A stretch of 64,000 nucleotides of DNA, taken from NCBI GenBank assembly GCA_002284915.1, contig CP015606.1:1364001-1428000 (forward strand), given 5' to 3'. Shown piece after piece: positions 1 to 8,588 of the stretch (the first letter of the stretch is position 1; every line of letters begins with the position of its first letter). The notes beneath the pieces are model-generated. The model was not told where the DNA came from. It saw nothing but the letters and a program-made list of their open reading frames with translations, and did no database searches. The position numbers and the translations under genes are program-made. The stretch is from Actinobacteria bacterium IMCC26077. Its GTDB lineage: Bacteria; Actinomycetota; Actinomycetes; Nanopelagicales; Nanopelagicaceae.

Positions 1-521
1 GCGAACTTCCACACATCGGTTCCAGAGCCAATATCTTTGCCACGGAATTTTCCGTTGAGCATTGGGCCACCGGTCATCATGATGGTCGGGATATCGACGC
101 TGGCTGCCCCCATCAACATGCCCGGGGTGGTCTTATCGCAGCCGGAGAGCAGAACTACGCCATCAATCGGATTAGCACGGATCAACTCTTCAGTTTCGAG
201 CGCGAGCAAATTTCGGTACAACATCGTCGTGGGTCGCATCGTTACTTCGCCGAGTGACATCGCGGCAAACTCCAGTGGAAATCCACCCATCTCCCATACG
301 CCGCGTTTGACTGATTCGGCAACGCGACGAAGGTGCGCATTGCATGGAGTAAATTCCGACCAGGTTGTTCCAATGCCGATCACCGGACGACCATCCATCA
401 CATCGGGCGCGAAGCCTTGGTTGCGCATCCATGAACGATGGATAAAACCATTCTTTCCCTCAGCGCCAAACCATTCGCGACTTCGTAGACCGGTGGGTTG
501 AGTTCGGTGATGTGCTGGCAT
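1..521 (-). CDS. IlvD/EDD-family sugar-acid dehydratase (partial)
   Basis: The gene runs off the left edge of the window; 173 codons of the N-terminus are visible. The start is the ATG at 521, with AGGAGG eight bases upstream. Family blocks seen: IGIGTTWSEFTPCN, with the first cluster-ligand Cys, then FAAMSLGE and LLSGCDKTTPG, with the second Cys, then MMTGGPMLNG. These proteins are Fe-S dehydratases that convert aldonic acids to 2-keto-3-deoxy acids, or dihydroxyacids in branched-chain amino acid synthesis. The N-terminal RSREWFG and the sugar-acid neighbours favour an arabinonate, xylonate or gluconate dehydratase over biosynthetic IlvD; that choice is inference. It is divergent from the FAH gene at 664. 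Confidence 0.88.
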   Translation of the reverse strand, partial: MPAHHRTQPTGLRSREWFGAEGKNGFIHRSWMRNQGFAPDVMDGRPVIGIGTTWSEFTPCNAHLRRVAESVKRGVWEMGGFPLEFAAMSLGEVTMRPTTMLYRNLLALETEELIRANPIDGVVLLSGCDKTTPGMLMGAASVDIPTIMMTGGPMLNGKFRGKDIGSGTDVWKF

Positions 522-663
522 TGCTCTTTCCTCCTGATGATGAGCGCTAAATGCGGGCGGGCTGTGGTCAAAAACTCTTCGCCAAACCTATCGGAGGATG
601 GCCCAAACCCATAAGATTTGAGCTCGCACAGGAATCTCTCACCCGCAATATCTAGGAGCTGCT

Positions 664-1512
664 ATGAAGTTTGCCCGCCTTGGTGTTAAAGGCCAGGAAA
701 AGCCCGCTGTAATGGTCTCTGAGAGCGAGGCGATCTTCGTTGACCATCTGATCTCTGATTGGAATCGAAGCGAGCTAGAGGGTGGAGCGATAGCTAAAGT
801 CGCTGCCGCCGACCTGAGCTCCCTGCCCCGGGTGAAAGTTTCGGATTACCGAATCGGCTCCCCGCTCGCTCGCCCGACCAACATCATCTGCGTCGGTTTG
901 AACTATGCCAAGCATGCCGCCGAATCGGGAATGACCCCTCCGCCCGAGCCGGTGGTTTTCACCAAAGCTCCGGACACTGCAATTGGCCCGAACGATGACA
1001 TCATCATTCCCCCTAACAGCGTCAAAACCGATTATGAAGTTGAAATCGCGATTGTGATTGGAAAGAAAGCGTCATATCTAGCAAGCGTCGACGATGCTCC
1101 CAAGTACATCGCTGGCTACACAATCAGCCAAGATGTCAGCGAACGACATTGGCAAATTGAGCGCGCTGGCCAATGGACGAAGGGAAAGTCATTCCCATCA
1201 TTTAATCCATTTGGACCAGTGGTTGTTACATCAGACTCCTTTGACCCACATAACGTCCGCGTCTGGTGCACAGTCGATGGCGAGAAGCGCCAGGATTCAT
1301 CAACGAGTGATTTGATCTTTGGTATCAATCACATCGTTTGGTACATCAGCCAATTTATGGAGCTCCACCCTGGCGACATCATCAACACTGGAACGCCTGA
1401 AGGTGTCGGCATGGGCTTTAAGCCAGAGAAGTACCTACGCGCCGGTCAGACTGTCGTTACCGGTATCGAAGGCATCGGCCAATTCACCAACAAAGTGGTG
1501 GCGCACAAGTAA
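664..1512 (+). CDS. fumarylacetoacetate hydrolase (FAH) family protein
   Basis: A 282-residue FAH-fold enzyme; TAGGAG lies just upstream of the ATG. Family blocks: ICVGLNYAKHAAESG near residue 78, the metal-binding segment DYEVEIAIVIGK near 121, GYTISQDVSERHWQ near 150 and NTGTPEGVGMGF near 240. Relatives hydrolyse or decarboxylate 2,4-diketo acids, such as 2,4-diketo-3-deoxy-L-fuconate hydrolase, and many are labelled ureidoglycolate lyase. Next to a sugar-acid dehydratase and a dehydrogenase, a diketo-deoxy sugar acid is the likeliest substrate, which is inferred from context. It ends 13 bp before the convergent dehydrogenase gene. Confidence 0.85.
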   Translation: MKFARLGVKGQEKPAVMVSESEAIFVDHLISDWNRSELEGGAIAKVAAADLSSLPRVKVSDYRIGSPLARPTNIICVGLNYAKHAAESGMTPPPEPVVFTKAPDTAIGPNDDIIIPPNSVKTDYEVEIAIVIGKKASYLASVDDAPKYIAGYTISQDVSERHWQIERAGQWTKGKSFPSFNPFGPVVVTSDSFDPHNVRVWCTVDGEKRQDSSTSDLIFGINHIVWYISQFMELHPGDIINTGTPEGVGMGFKPEKYLRAGQTVVTGIEGIGQFTNKVVAHK

Positions 1513-1525
1513 GTGAATTGCTGAG

Positions 1526-2446
1526 TTAGATGATGTCACCGGCGACGATGACATTCTCCAATTGTTGACCTGCCGCTAGTCGAGCAAGTTGTCCCTCAAC
1601 TAGTCGGCGCGCTCGCGGTTCGAAGGCCGAAGTATTCCCACCAACATGAGGTGCGATCAAAACTCCAGGTGCGCTCCAGAGCGGATGTCCAGCGGGCAAC
1701 GGCTCCGGATCGGTCACATCCAACGCTGCAGTAATTCGCCCTGAGTTGAGCTCAGCGACCAACGCATCGGTATCGATGATACCACCTCGAGCAACATTGA
1801 CTAGTAGCGCTCCATCTTTGAGAAGTGCGAGCCTTCGTTTGTCGAATAATTTCCGTGACTCATCGTTGAGCGGAAGAATGAGGATTACTACATCGAAAGT
1901 TGGTAGATGGTTATCGAGCTCTTCAATTTTTACCGCGCCATCAGCGCCAGAGCGAGAGAAGGGCACCACGGTGACATCGAAACCAGAGAGATTTTGCACC
2001 ACAGTCTTGCCGATTGAGCCATAGCCAATGACCGCGATTCGCTTGTCGTTCATCGATTGGTAGCGTTGGTGAATCCACTGGCCGCGCTCTTGGTTACGAA
2101 CAAAATCTGGAAATCCACGGAGCGATGCGATGGTAAGGCCGACCGCCAATTCAGCTGTGGATGAATCATGGATTCCGCGACCGTTGCATAAAGTCATTCC
2201 TGGGCGGGTAAATTCGAGCGCATCCTCATAACCAGCATTAGGCATCTGCAACACCTTGAGATTTGGCATCTTCTTTGAGAATTCAAGCGCTGCTCGACCA
2301 CCCATATAGCTAGGAATATAAAAGGTGATGTCATCAAGATTGGCAGTAGCTAAATCAGTCGTTGCTGGAGAGCGAAGCGTAAATCCCGAAGGAACTACGA
2401 GATCATCCCATTGCGACCATACGACATGCTTGATTGAGGTACTCAT
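1526..2446 (-). CDS. D-isomer-specific 2-hydroxyacid dehydrogenase family protein
   Basis: A 306-residue NAD(P)-dependent 2-hydroxyacid dehydrogenase or 2-ketoacid reductase. Seen: the Rossmann motif VIGYGSIGKTV, the substrate Arg in NVARGGII, the Glu in VTDPEPLP and the catalytic His in APHVGGN. The ATG at 2446 is chosen because it lies 7 bp after the stop of the upstream gene, with GAGGGAGAG just before it; a longer reading frame would intrude on that gene. It probably forms a minus-strand operon with the FAH-type gene at 2454-3329. The substrate may be a deoxy sugar acid or a glyoxylate/hydroxypyruvate-type acid, but sequence alone does not decide. Confidence 0.85.
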   Translation of the reverse strand: MSTSIKHVVWSQWDDLVVPSGFTLRSPATTDLATANLDDITFYIPSYMGGRAALEFSKKMPNLKVLQMPNAGYEDALEFTRPGMTLCNGRGIHDSSTAELAVGLTIASLRGFPDFVRNQERGQWIHQRYQSMNDKRIAVIGYGSIGKTVVQNLSGFDVTVVPFSRSGADGAVKIEELDNHLPTFDVVILILPLNDESRKLFDKRRLALLKDGALLVNVARGGIIDTDALVAELNSGRITAALDVTDPEPLPAGHPLWSAPGVLIAPHVGGNTSAFEPRARRLVEGQLARLAAGQQLENVIVAGDII

Positions 2447-2453
2447 CTCTCCC

Positions 2454-3329
2454 TCACCGAGCCGCTCTCTGAAATTTCTTATTGATATCGAGTGGAATCT
2501 CAATTACTTCGTTCTCTAATGTGCCAATACCAGCAACATCGATGGTGACGATATCCCCTTCGGCCATGATGAAATCCAGTGGCGGAATGATTCCAGTGCC
2601 CGTTGATAGCACAACGCCATCAGGAAATGTCTGGCAACGGAAGAGATATCCAACAAGATGTTCGAGCGATTTGTTGAGTGAGCTCAAGGCGGTATTCGCA
2701 CTCCACACCACTTCTGCTCCCCGTTTTATCTGCGCATTTATCGTCATCGACTCAGGCTTTGGGGCGAGCCAACTTGGCGTGATTCGTGGACCAAGCGCGG
2801 TCGAGCCAAGATAACTCTTAGCTTGCGGAAGATATAGCGGGTTAGCTCCCTCGATGGAACGTGAGGTGACATCGTTGCAAATTGTGAAACCTACGATCTC
2901 TTCATGAGCGTTGATGACAATCGCTACTTCCGGCTCTGGGACGGTCGAGGTGCAATCGGCACGTTTTCCGATGACATCGCCATTGCCAACGGTGCGGCGA
3001 AAATTAGCTTTAAAGAAAAGTTCGGGGCGATCAGCCTCGTAGACCTTTTGATAGACATCAGGCGTACCGCTCTCTTCTTTTCGAGCATCACGCGAGCGTA
3101 GGTAAGTAACGCCTGCTCCCCAGACTTCACTCTCCGGAGCTAATGGAGGTAGCTCTCGTCCAGTTACCTCTGGCCCAGGTGCTTTTTCAAGAATCTCTCG
3201 AAGTTCTGCGAGAGGAATCTGCAGAGCGGCTGTCAGCGTGGGTAGCTCCTTGATGGCAAAGTAACGTCCATCGATGTACTTGGTGAGCGCAAATGGATTG
3301 TCGGCGCTTTCAATGACAGCAAGTTGCAT
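2454..3329 (-). CDS. FAH family protein, AraD1-like
   Basis: A 291-residue second FAH-fold protein, clearly different from the one at 664. Seen: VWGAGVTYLRSRDAR near residue 90, the acidic metal-site segment STVPEPEVAIVIN near 150, GFTICNDVTSRSIEG and a C-terminal STGTGIIPP. This subfamily includes enzymes acting on 2-keto-3-deoxy sugar acids, such as the AraD1 group in pentonate clusters. It is the first gene of a two-gene unit with the hydroxyacid dehydrogenase and lies 27 bp after ppdK. Function in 2-keto-3-deoxy acid breakdown is inferred from family and context; the exact sugar is not determined. Confidence 0.8.
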   Translation of the reverse strand: MQLAVIESADNPFALTKYIDGRYFAIKELPTLTAALQIPLAELREILEKAPGPEVTGRELPPLAPESEVWGAGVTYLRSRDARKEESGTPDVYQKVYEADRPELFFKANFRRTVGNGDVIGKRADCTSTVPEPEVAIVINAHEEIVGFTICNDVTSRSIEGANPLYLPQAKSYLGSTALGPRITPSWLAPKPESMTINAQIKRGAEVVWSANTALSSLNKSLEHLVGYLFRCQTFPDGVVLSTGTGIIPPLDFIMAEGDIVTIDVAGIGTLENEVIEIPLDINKKFQRAAR

Positions 3330-3356
3330 CTGTTCAGGCTCCTTTGGATTGGTGCA

Positions 3357-6080
3357 TCAAGCGGTGCTGGAGGTAGAGCTTTTCAGAATCGTTGCTCGAC
3401 CTGACTCCAGGCGCGCAACGGGAACTCGGAAGGGTGAACACGAGACGTAGTCCAACCCCACAGAGTGGAAGAAGTGGATGCTCCGAGGATCGCCACCATG
3501 TTCACCGCACACTCCTAATTTGAAATCTGGTCGAAGTGAACGAGCCGCCTCTGATGCCATTTTCACGAAGAGCCCCACGCCATCTTGATCGAGTGACTCA
3601 AATGGATTAAACGGAAGCAGTTCCAAATCAAGATAACGCGGCAAGAATGTTGATTCGACATCGTCGCGACTGAATGCCCACGTCAATTGAGTGAGATCGT
3701 TGGTGCCAAATGAGAAGAAGTCAGCGTAATCACCAACACGCTTAGCTGTGATTGCAGCTCGTGGCGTCTCGATCATGGTGCCAATCGGAATCTCAAGCGT
3801 TTGGCCAGTGCTTGAAAGGGTATGCGCGATCTCTTCCTCGAGCGTCTCTCTTAAGTGAAGTAGTTCGCGTTGCGTTGCTACGAGCGGAATCATGATCTCA
3901 GGCTTGGGATCATGGCCGAGTCGACGTACTTCGATTGCAGCGTGAACAAGCGCACGTACCTGCATTTTGAACAATTCAGGAATCAAGATTCCTAATCGAA
4001 CTCCGCGCAAGCCGAGCATCGGGTTAGCTTCATGGAGACGCTTTACTGCGGCATAAATTGCCTGCTCTCGAGGTGAGACATCAGCATTCAGCGCCTCAGC
4101 GCGCGCCATCTCACCAGTCATCTCTGCCAAATCTGGCAAGAATTCATGAAGCGGCGGATCGAGTAGTCGAACTGTCACGGGTAGACCCGACATCGCCATC
4201 ATGATGCCGACGAAGTCAGCGCGTTGAAGCGGTTCCATCTCGGCAATCACGCCGCGTTGCACCTCTTCATTCTCTGCCAAGACCAAACGTTCGACGTACA
4301 TTCGACGTTCGCCGAGGAACATATGTTCAGTGCGACATAGACCCACGCCCTCTGCGCCGAGGATTCGGGCGCGAACGGCATCTTCGGGAGTATCAGCATT
4401 CGCGCGCACTTTTAATGTTCGCTTTTGATCGGCATATTGGAGAATGCGATCGACGGCCTTGACCACTGGCGTTGCTTGGTTTGATTCGGCAGCAAGCCGC
4501 CCTTCAAGATAAGCGGTGACAGGTGATGCAATCACTGGTACGACGCCGGCATAAACGGCGCCCGTTGAGCCATCGATCGAGATCGTCTCGCCTTCGTAAA
4601 CGGTTAAGCCACCAACGGTGAAGAGGTGGGCGCGCTCATCTACGGAGATACTTTCAGTGCCACAGACTGCAGTCTTGCCCATACCTCGGGCGACGACAGC
4701 TGCGTGTGAAGTCTTGCCACCGCGACTGGTGAGGATTCCCTCTGCTGCGACCATGCCAACGAGATCATCAGGGCTCGTCTCGCGCCGAACGAGAATTACC
4801 TTCTTTCCAGAACGAGCTAGATCGAATGCGCGCTTGGAATCAAAGACCGCTTCACCGACGGCTGCTCCAGGTGAGGCTGGAATTCCTCGAGCAATCTCTT
4901 TGATGGAGCCAGAGAGATCAAATTGCGGGAACATCAGCGAAACCAATTGATCACCTGAGGTGCGCGAGAGCGCCTCATCCATCGAGATCTTGCCTTCATC
5001 GACCATATGGCAGGCGATTCGGAATGCAGCTTCTGCAGTTCGCTTTCCGACGCGCGTCTGCAAGATCCATAACTTTCCACGCTCTACCGTAAATTCGATA
5101 TCGCACAAATCTCGATAGTGCGTCTCGAGCAGCTCCATCACATTTTCGAGCTCTGCCGAGACAGTTGGGTACTTAGCCTTCATCTCCTGAAGCGACATGG
5201 TGTTACGTATACCTGCGACGACATCTTCTCCTTGAGCTCGCTCGAGATAATCGCCATAGCTGCCATGTTCACCTGTTGCAGGGTCGCGCGTGAAGGCAAC
5301 GCCGGTGCCAGATAGATCATCAAGATTTCCGAAGACCATAGATTGGATATTGACAGCTGTTCCCAAATCGGAGGGGATTCGCTCACGACGACGATAGAGC
5401 CGAGCACGTTCCGAGTTCCATGAACGAAAGACAGCCTCGATCGAACTAAGGAGGTGTTCGCGAGGATCGGTGGGGAACGACTTTGACGTTACTACTTCAA
5501 TTACTTTGATGAAAGCTTCGGCGAGCGCTTTCAAACCGTCGACATCGAGCTCTGATATTGATGCGACTTTATGATTCTCAAGTATTCGATGTTCGACTTT
5601 GTGAAATTCACTAGGTGGCACGTCACAGACAATTCGACCGAACATGTCGACGAATCTGCGATAGGAGTCCCACGCAAATCGCGCATTGCCGCTCGCTTTA
5701 GCGATTCCCTCGGCTACCTCAGGAGTCATGCCAACATTGAGCACCGTCTCCATCATTCCTGGCATCGAGAATTTCGCGCCGGAGCGAACCGAAACCAAGA
5801 GCGGGTTCGCTGGATCTCCGAATCTCTTATCAAGGGAGCTTTCGAGCGCGGCGAGCGCGGTCTCGACTTCAGCAAGGAGGGTCACCGACATTTGCGAGGA
5901 AGCGAGATATTCGCGACAAGCTTCAGTGGTGATGGTGAACCCCGGGGGAACCGGTAATCCCATCCGGACCATCTCGGCGAGATTTGCTCCCTTGCCACCG
6001 AGGAGATCTGACTGCGTGCGATCCCCGAAGGTAAATGGATAAATGAGCGACTTGGTCTGACTGGTCTGGGTGGGCGCCAT
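3357..6080 (-). CDS. ppdK: pyruvate, phosphate dikinase
   Basis: A 907-residue protein, the normal length for PPDK. It interconverts pyruvate + ATP + Pi with PEP + AMP + PPi. Domains in order: N-terminal ATP-grasp (FGDRTQSDLLGGKGANLAEM near residue 18), the phosphohistidine domain with GGKTSHAAVVARGMG near 455, and the C-terminal PEP/pyruvate TIM barrel with LGVCGEHGGDP near 830, which holds the catalytic Cys. No Shine-Dalgarno is visible; TAGATT six bases before the ATG suggests a leaderless mRNA. Between the keto-acid genes it could turn pyruvate from sugar acids into PEP, or work glycolytically; direction is inference. Confidence 0.96.
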   Translation of the reverse strand: MAPTQTSQTKSLIYPFTFGDRTQSDLLGGKGANLAEMVRMGLPVPPGFTITTEACREYLASSQMSVTLLAEVETALAALESSLDKRFGDPANPLLVSVRSGAKFSMPGMMETVLNVGMTPEVAEGIAKASGNARFAWDSYRRFVDMFGRIVCDVPPSEFHKVEHRILENHKVASISELDVDGLKALAEAFIKVIEVVTSKSFPTDPREHLLSSIEAVFRSWNSERARLYRRRERIPSDLGTAVNIQSMVFGNLDDLSGTGVAFTRDPATGEHGSYGDYLERAQGEDVVAGIRNTMSLQEMKAKYPTVSAELENVMELLETHYRDLCDIEFTVERGKLWILQTRVGKRTAEAAFRIACHMVDEGKISMDEALSRTSGDQLVSLMFPQFDLSGSIKEIARGIPASPGAAVGEAVFDSKRAFDLARSGKKVILVRRETSPDDLVGMVAAEGILTSRGGKTSHAAVVARGMGKTAVCGTESISVDERAHLFTVGGLTVYEGETISIDGSTGAVYAGVVPVIASPVTAYLEGRLAAESNQATPVVKAVDRILQYADQKRTLKVRANADTPEDAVRARILGAEGVGLCRTEHMFLGERRMYVERLVLAENEEVQRGVIAEMEPLQRADFVGIMMAMSGLPVTVRLLDPPLHEFLPDLAEMTGEMARAEALNADVSPREQAIYAAVKRLHEANPMLGLRGVRLGILIPELFKMQVRALVHAAIEVRRLGHDPKPEIMIPLVATQRELLHLRETLEEEIAHTLSSTGQTLEIPIGTMIETPRAAITAKRVGDYADFFSFGTNDLTQLTWAFSRDDVESTFLPRYLDLELLPFNPFESLDQDGVGLFVKMASEAARSLRPDFKLGVCGEHGGDPRSIHFFHSVGLDYVSCSPFRVPVARLESGRATILKSSTSSTA

Positions 6081-6086
6081 ACCCGA

Positions 6087-6092
6087 AATCTA
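6087..6092 (-). promoter_or_regulatory. -10 box of leaderless ppdK promoter
   Basis: TAGATT on the minus strand, followed by exactly six bases and then the ppdK ATG, with no Shine-Dalgarno between. This matches the TANNNT spacing of actinobacterial leaderless transcripts. Confidence 0.6.
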
Positions 6093-6227
6093 CCCACCCT
6101 CGGGGGGTTCTGGGCGCCACATATTCGCCATTTCCGAGCGCCAACGGCTAGGCCTGAGGTTTTTCCCGATGGGGCTAAAGTAATAGAGTTCGCAATTAGA
6201 CCATTGAGCTAGCGAGAGGCGCAGAAT

Positions 6228-7013
6228 ATGCCGCAGGGAACAGGCGCACCGGGCGCACCGGGATCCGAGAAGGAATTCTCAGGGCTAACCGCAATCATCA
6301 CCGGAGCTGCCTCCGGAATCGGATTGGCAACTGCGCGCTTACTCCACCAGCAGGGCGCCACGATTATTGGGCTCGATTTAAACCAAGGAGAACTCAAGGA
6401 TTTTGCCACGTGGATCTACTGCGATGTCAGCACCCTTGATTCAGTAACAAAAGCGTTTGCCGAAGTTCGCACCAAGACAAATGTCGTAGACATTCTCATC
6501 AACAATGCTGCTGTTGGTTCCATCGGAACTGTTGAGACTGAGAGTGAAGAGAATTGGGAGAAGATATTTAATATCAATGTCTTCAGCGTTGCGCGAGTAA
6601 CGAAAGCTGCGCTTCCACTTCTCCGAAAGTCAAAAGTGCCCGCAATCGTCAACACCTGCTCCATCGCAGCTACAGCTGGAATTCCCAATCGCATTGTCTA
6701 TTCGGCATCAAAGGGCGCTATCCGGACCATGACCTTCTCGATGGCCTGCGATTTCCTCAAAGATCGTATTCGCGTGAACTGCGTCAATCCTGGAACAGCA
6801 GATACGCCGTGGGTCCAACGTTTACTCAGTCAAGCTGATGATCCGGTCGCCGAGCGCGAACGGCTCGAGGCGCGCCAACCATGGGGACGTTTGGTCTCTG
6901 CTGAAGAAGTTGCAAGTTCTGTTGCCTACCTTGCCAGCCCGCGACAAGGATCAACTACCGCGACCGAGATTTCGGTCGATGGCGGCATGCAGAACCTTCG
7001 CGTTCCCAAATAA
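6228..7013 (+). CDS. SDR family oxidoreductase
   Basis: A 261-residue classical short-chain dehydrogenase. Seen: the cofactor loop TGAASGIGLATA near residue 26, NNAAVG near 90, the active-site Ser region NTCSIAAT and the catalytic YSASKG (Tyr/Lys), ending in a typical SVDGG block. The aspartate in IGLDLNQG after the second strand favours NAD over NADP. GAGAGG lies upstream of the start. A Pro/Gly-rich N-terminal 14 residues precede the fold. It is divergent from ppdK and convergent with the U32-like gene. Within a sugar-acid cluster it may oxidise the free sugar or a deoxy sugar acid; substrate unknown. Confidence 0.85.
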   Translation: MPQGTGAPGAPGSEKEFSGLTAIITGAASGIGLATARLLHQQGATIIGLDLNQGELKDFATWIYCDVSTLDSVTKAFAEVRTKTNVVDILINNAAVGSIGTVETESEENWEKIFNINVFSVARVTKAALPLLRKSKVPAIVNTCSIAATAGIPNRIVYSASKGAIRTMTFSMACDFLKDRIRVNCVNPGTADTPWVQRLLSQADDPVAERERLEARQPWGRLVSAEEVASSVAYLASPRQGSTTATEISVDGGMQNLRVPK

Positions 7014-7032
7014 CTTTCGGCTGAGATACTGC

Positions 7033-7971
7033 TTAAGCAAGTCCATATCGCTTGAGCATTCCTACACCAATGCTTGCTCGACGAACCCGTTCCCGGCTCG
7101 TTGATTCGACAAGCCCTTGAATATGTCCACCTGATGGATATAGCCCTGGGGCATTTCGTACAGTGAACTTAAGGTAAATCGGCGCTGCGACCCGTACTAG
7201 ATCTGGCACTTCGTAATGGCGCACTGCACCACCAAAATCATCCGCTGCTTCCACATAGACATCTACTGGAATATCAACTTGGGCACGAATCGCTGCAATC
7301 TGAGCGAGCGAGAGATCAGTAGTGAGGTTAAGGGTCGAAGCACCTAGATCCTCATAAAGCGCTGCAGTCGCTGGATTGTTACATGGCAAGGCAACTGATG
7401 TCTTCAAGATGAAATCACTTGGTAGGTCACCTTTGCGCTTGGCTTCACCAAGAATCTTAAGTAGCCCGACATCGCCCACCAAGATCGAGCGGACTCCTAG
7501 CGATGCGCCATGCAGGACATCTTCGACTGCAAAACGAACTTGATCCGCGCCACGAAGGGATGGATGCACGGTCGCGCTTGAGCTTCCTACCGTCGCTCTG
7601 CCGATATCCCAAGAAGAACGTGGTCCGACAAATAAGCAGACTTCAGCGCCAACAGATTTCCCAAGTTCGAGATACTCAGTTATCTCTTCATCGCGCAACA
7701 TCATGATGCCACTGCCTTGGCTAGCACGATGAAAGGCGAGGGAGTACTTCTTCGCTTCATCAATGACAGCCCGCATCGCAGCCGGGCCTTCGACCGACGG
7801 AATCTCAACCTTCCACCGCGCGCCATCGCTAAATCGTTTAGCGCTTTCGGGGAGTCCATCTAAGTCTTCGTGCACCACACCTTGCTTTGCTAGCGCTGCT
7901 ATGGAACGTTTCATCGGACCTTGTGGATCACGGCTACTCTTCCAAATTGTTTGTTCATTCCCTGTGGACAT
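7033..7971 (-). CDS. U32 peptidase-like TIM-barrel protein
   Basis: A 312-residue protein that resembles COG0826 U32-family proteins in its C-terminal half: IPVDVYVEAADDFGG, then PDLVRVAAPIYLKF, RNAPGLYPSG and RVRRASIGVGMLKRYG. I do not see the usual U32 signature cysteines, so proteolytic activity should not be assumed. The last gene of the minus-strand run lactonase, KDG kinase, KDPG aldolase, this gene, 5 bp after the aldolase. That placement suggests a role in the same sugar-acid pathway, perhaps as an aldolase or isomerase-like barrel; this is inference. No signal peptide or membrane segment is visible. Confidence 0.62.
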   Translation of the reverse strand: MSTGNEQTIWKSSRDPQGPMKRSIAALAKQGVVHEDLDGLPESAKRFSDGARWKVEIPSVEGPAAMRAVIDEAKKYSLAFHRASQGSGIMMLRDEEITEYLELGKSVGAEVCLFVGPRSSWDIGRATVGSSSATVHPSLRGADQVRFAVEDVLHGASLGVRSILVGDVGLLKILGEAKRKGDLPSDFILKTSVALPCNNPATAALYEDLGASTLNLTTDLSLAQIAAIRAQVDIPVDVYVEAADDFGGAVRHYEVPDLVRVAAPIYLKFTVRNAPGLYPSGGHIQGLVESTSRERVRRASIGVGMLKRYGLA

Positions 7972-7976
7972 GATGA

Positions 7977-8588
7977 TTAGCTCCTCGCTTTCGCTACTGC
8001 CGCCAAGAACGCTTTGACATTTCCTTCGATTGCTTCAACGCCACCTTTGATAAGCGGCCCACCGACGCCAACGATATTTGCGCCTGCGGCAAACCACTGT
8101 TCAACGGTATCTGCCGAAAGTCCACCAGTAGGGCACCAAAAATTCCCCGGGAAGGGATCGCGCAACGCCTTGAGGTGGCCCGGACCAAAGGTAGAAGCGG
8201 GAAAGAGCTTGAGGATGTCGGCACCATATCTCTTTGCTGCCGCCACCTCACTGGGAGTGGCCACACCGGGTAGCGAGAGCAAGCCGGCGCGCTTTGTCTC
8301 ACCGATTACATCTTCATCGGTATTTGGCGAAACAATAAACGTTGCCCCCGCATCTTTCGCGCGGATGACATCTTTACTGTCCACGACTGTGCCAACTCCC
8401 ACTTGTACGCCAGGGCGTTGGGCAAGCTTCTCGATGATCGTTAAGGCGCCGGGATTGGTCAAGGTGATTTCAATAGTCGTCAATCCGGCAGCCACGATTC
8501 GGTCAGCGACATCTTGCCCAGCAGCTTGATCTGGCATACGAACAATCGCTACCGCACCTGCCTGGAGTAAATCTTCTCGAGTGACCAT
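7977..8588 (-). CDS. eda: 2-dehydro-3-deoxy-phosphogluconate (KDPG) aldolase
   Basis: A 203-residue class I aldolase splitting KDPG, or the galactonate analogue, into pyruvate and glyceraldehyde 3-phosphate. Seen: the Glu in TIEITLTNPGAL near residue 40, GVGTV, the Schiff-base Lys in DILKLFPAS near 130 and a C-terminal GGPLIKGG. The ATG at 8588 overlaps the kinase stop as TGATG, so translation is coupled; a TTG one codon earlier is possible but less likely. Together with the kinase just upstream this is the lower half of an Entner-Doudoroff pathway. Confidence 0.93.
   Translation of the reverse strand: MVTREDLLQAGAVAIVRMPDQAAGQDVADRIVAAGLTTIEITLTNPGALTIIEKLAQRPGVQVGVGTVVDSKDVIRAKDAGATFIVSPNTDEDVIGETKRAGLLSLPGVATPSEVAAAKRYGADILKLFPASTFGPGHLKALRDPFPGNFWCPTGGLSADTVEQWFAAGANIVGVGGPLIKGGVEAIEGNVKAFLAAVAKARS

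Noticed and set aside
37-501. Plus-strand open frame at the left edge
   Set aside because: It lies opposite the partial IlvD/EDD gene, which has clear family motifs on the minus strand.
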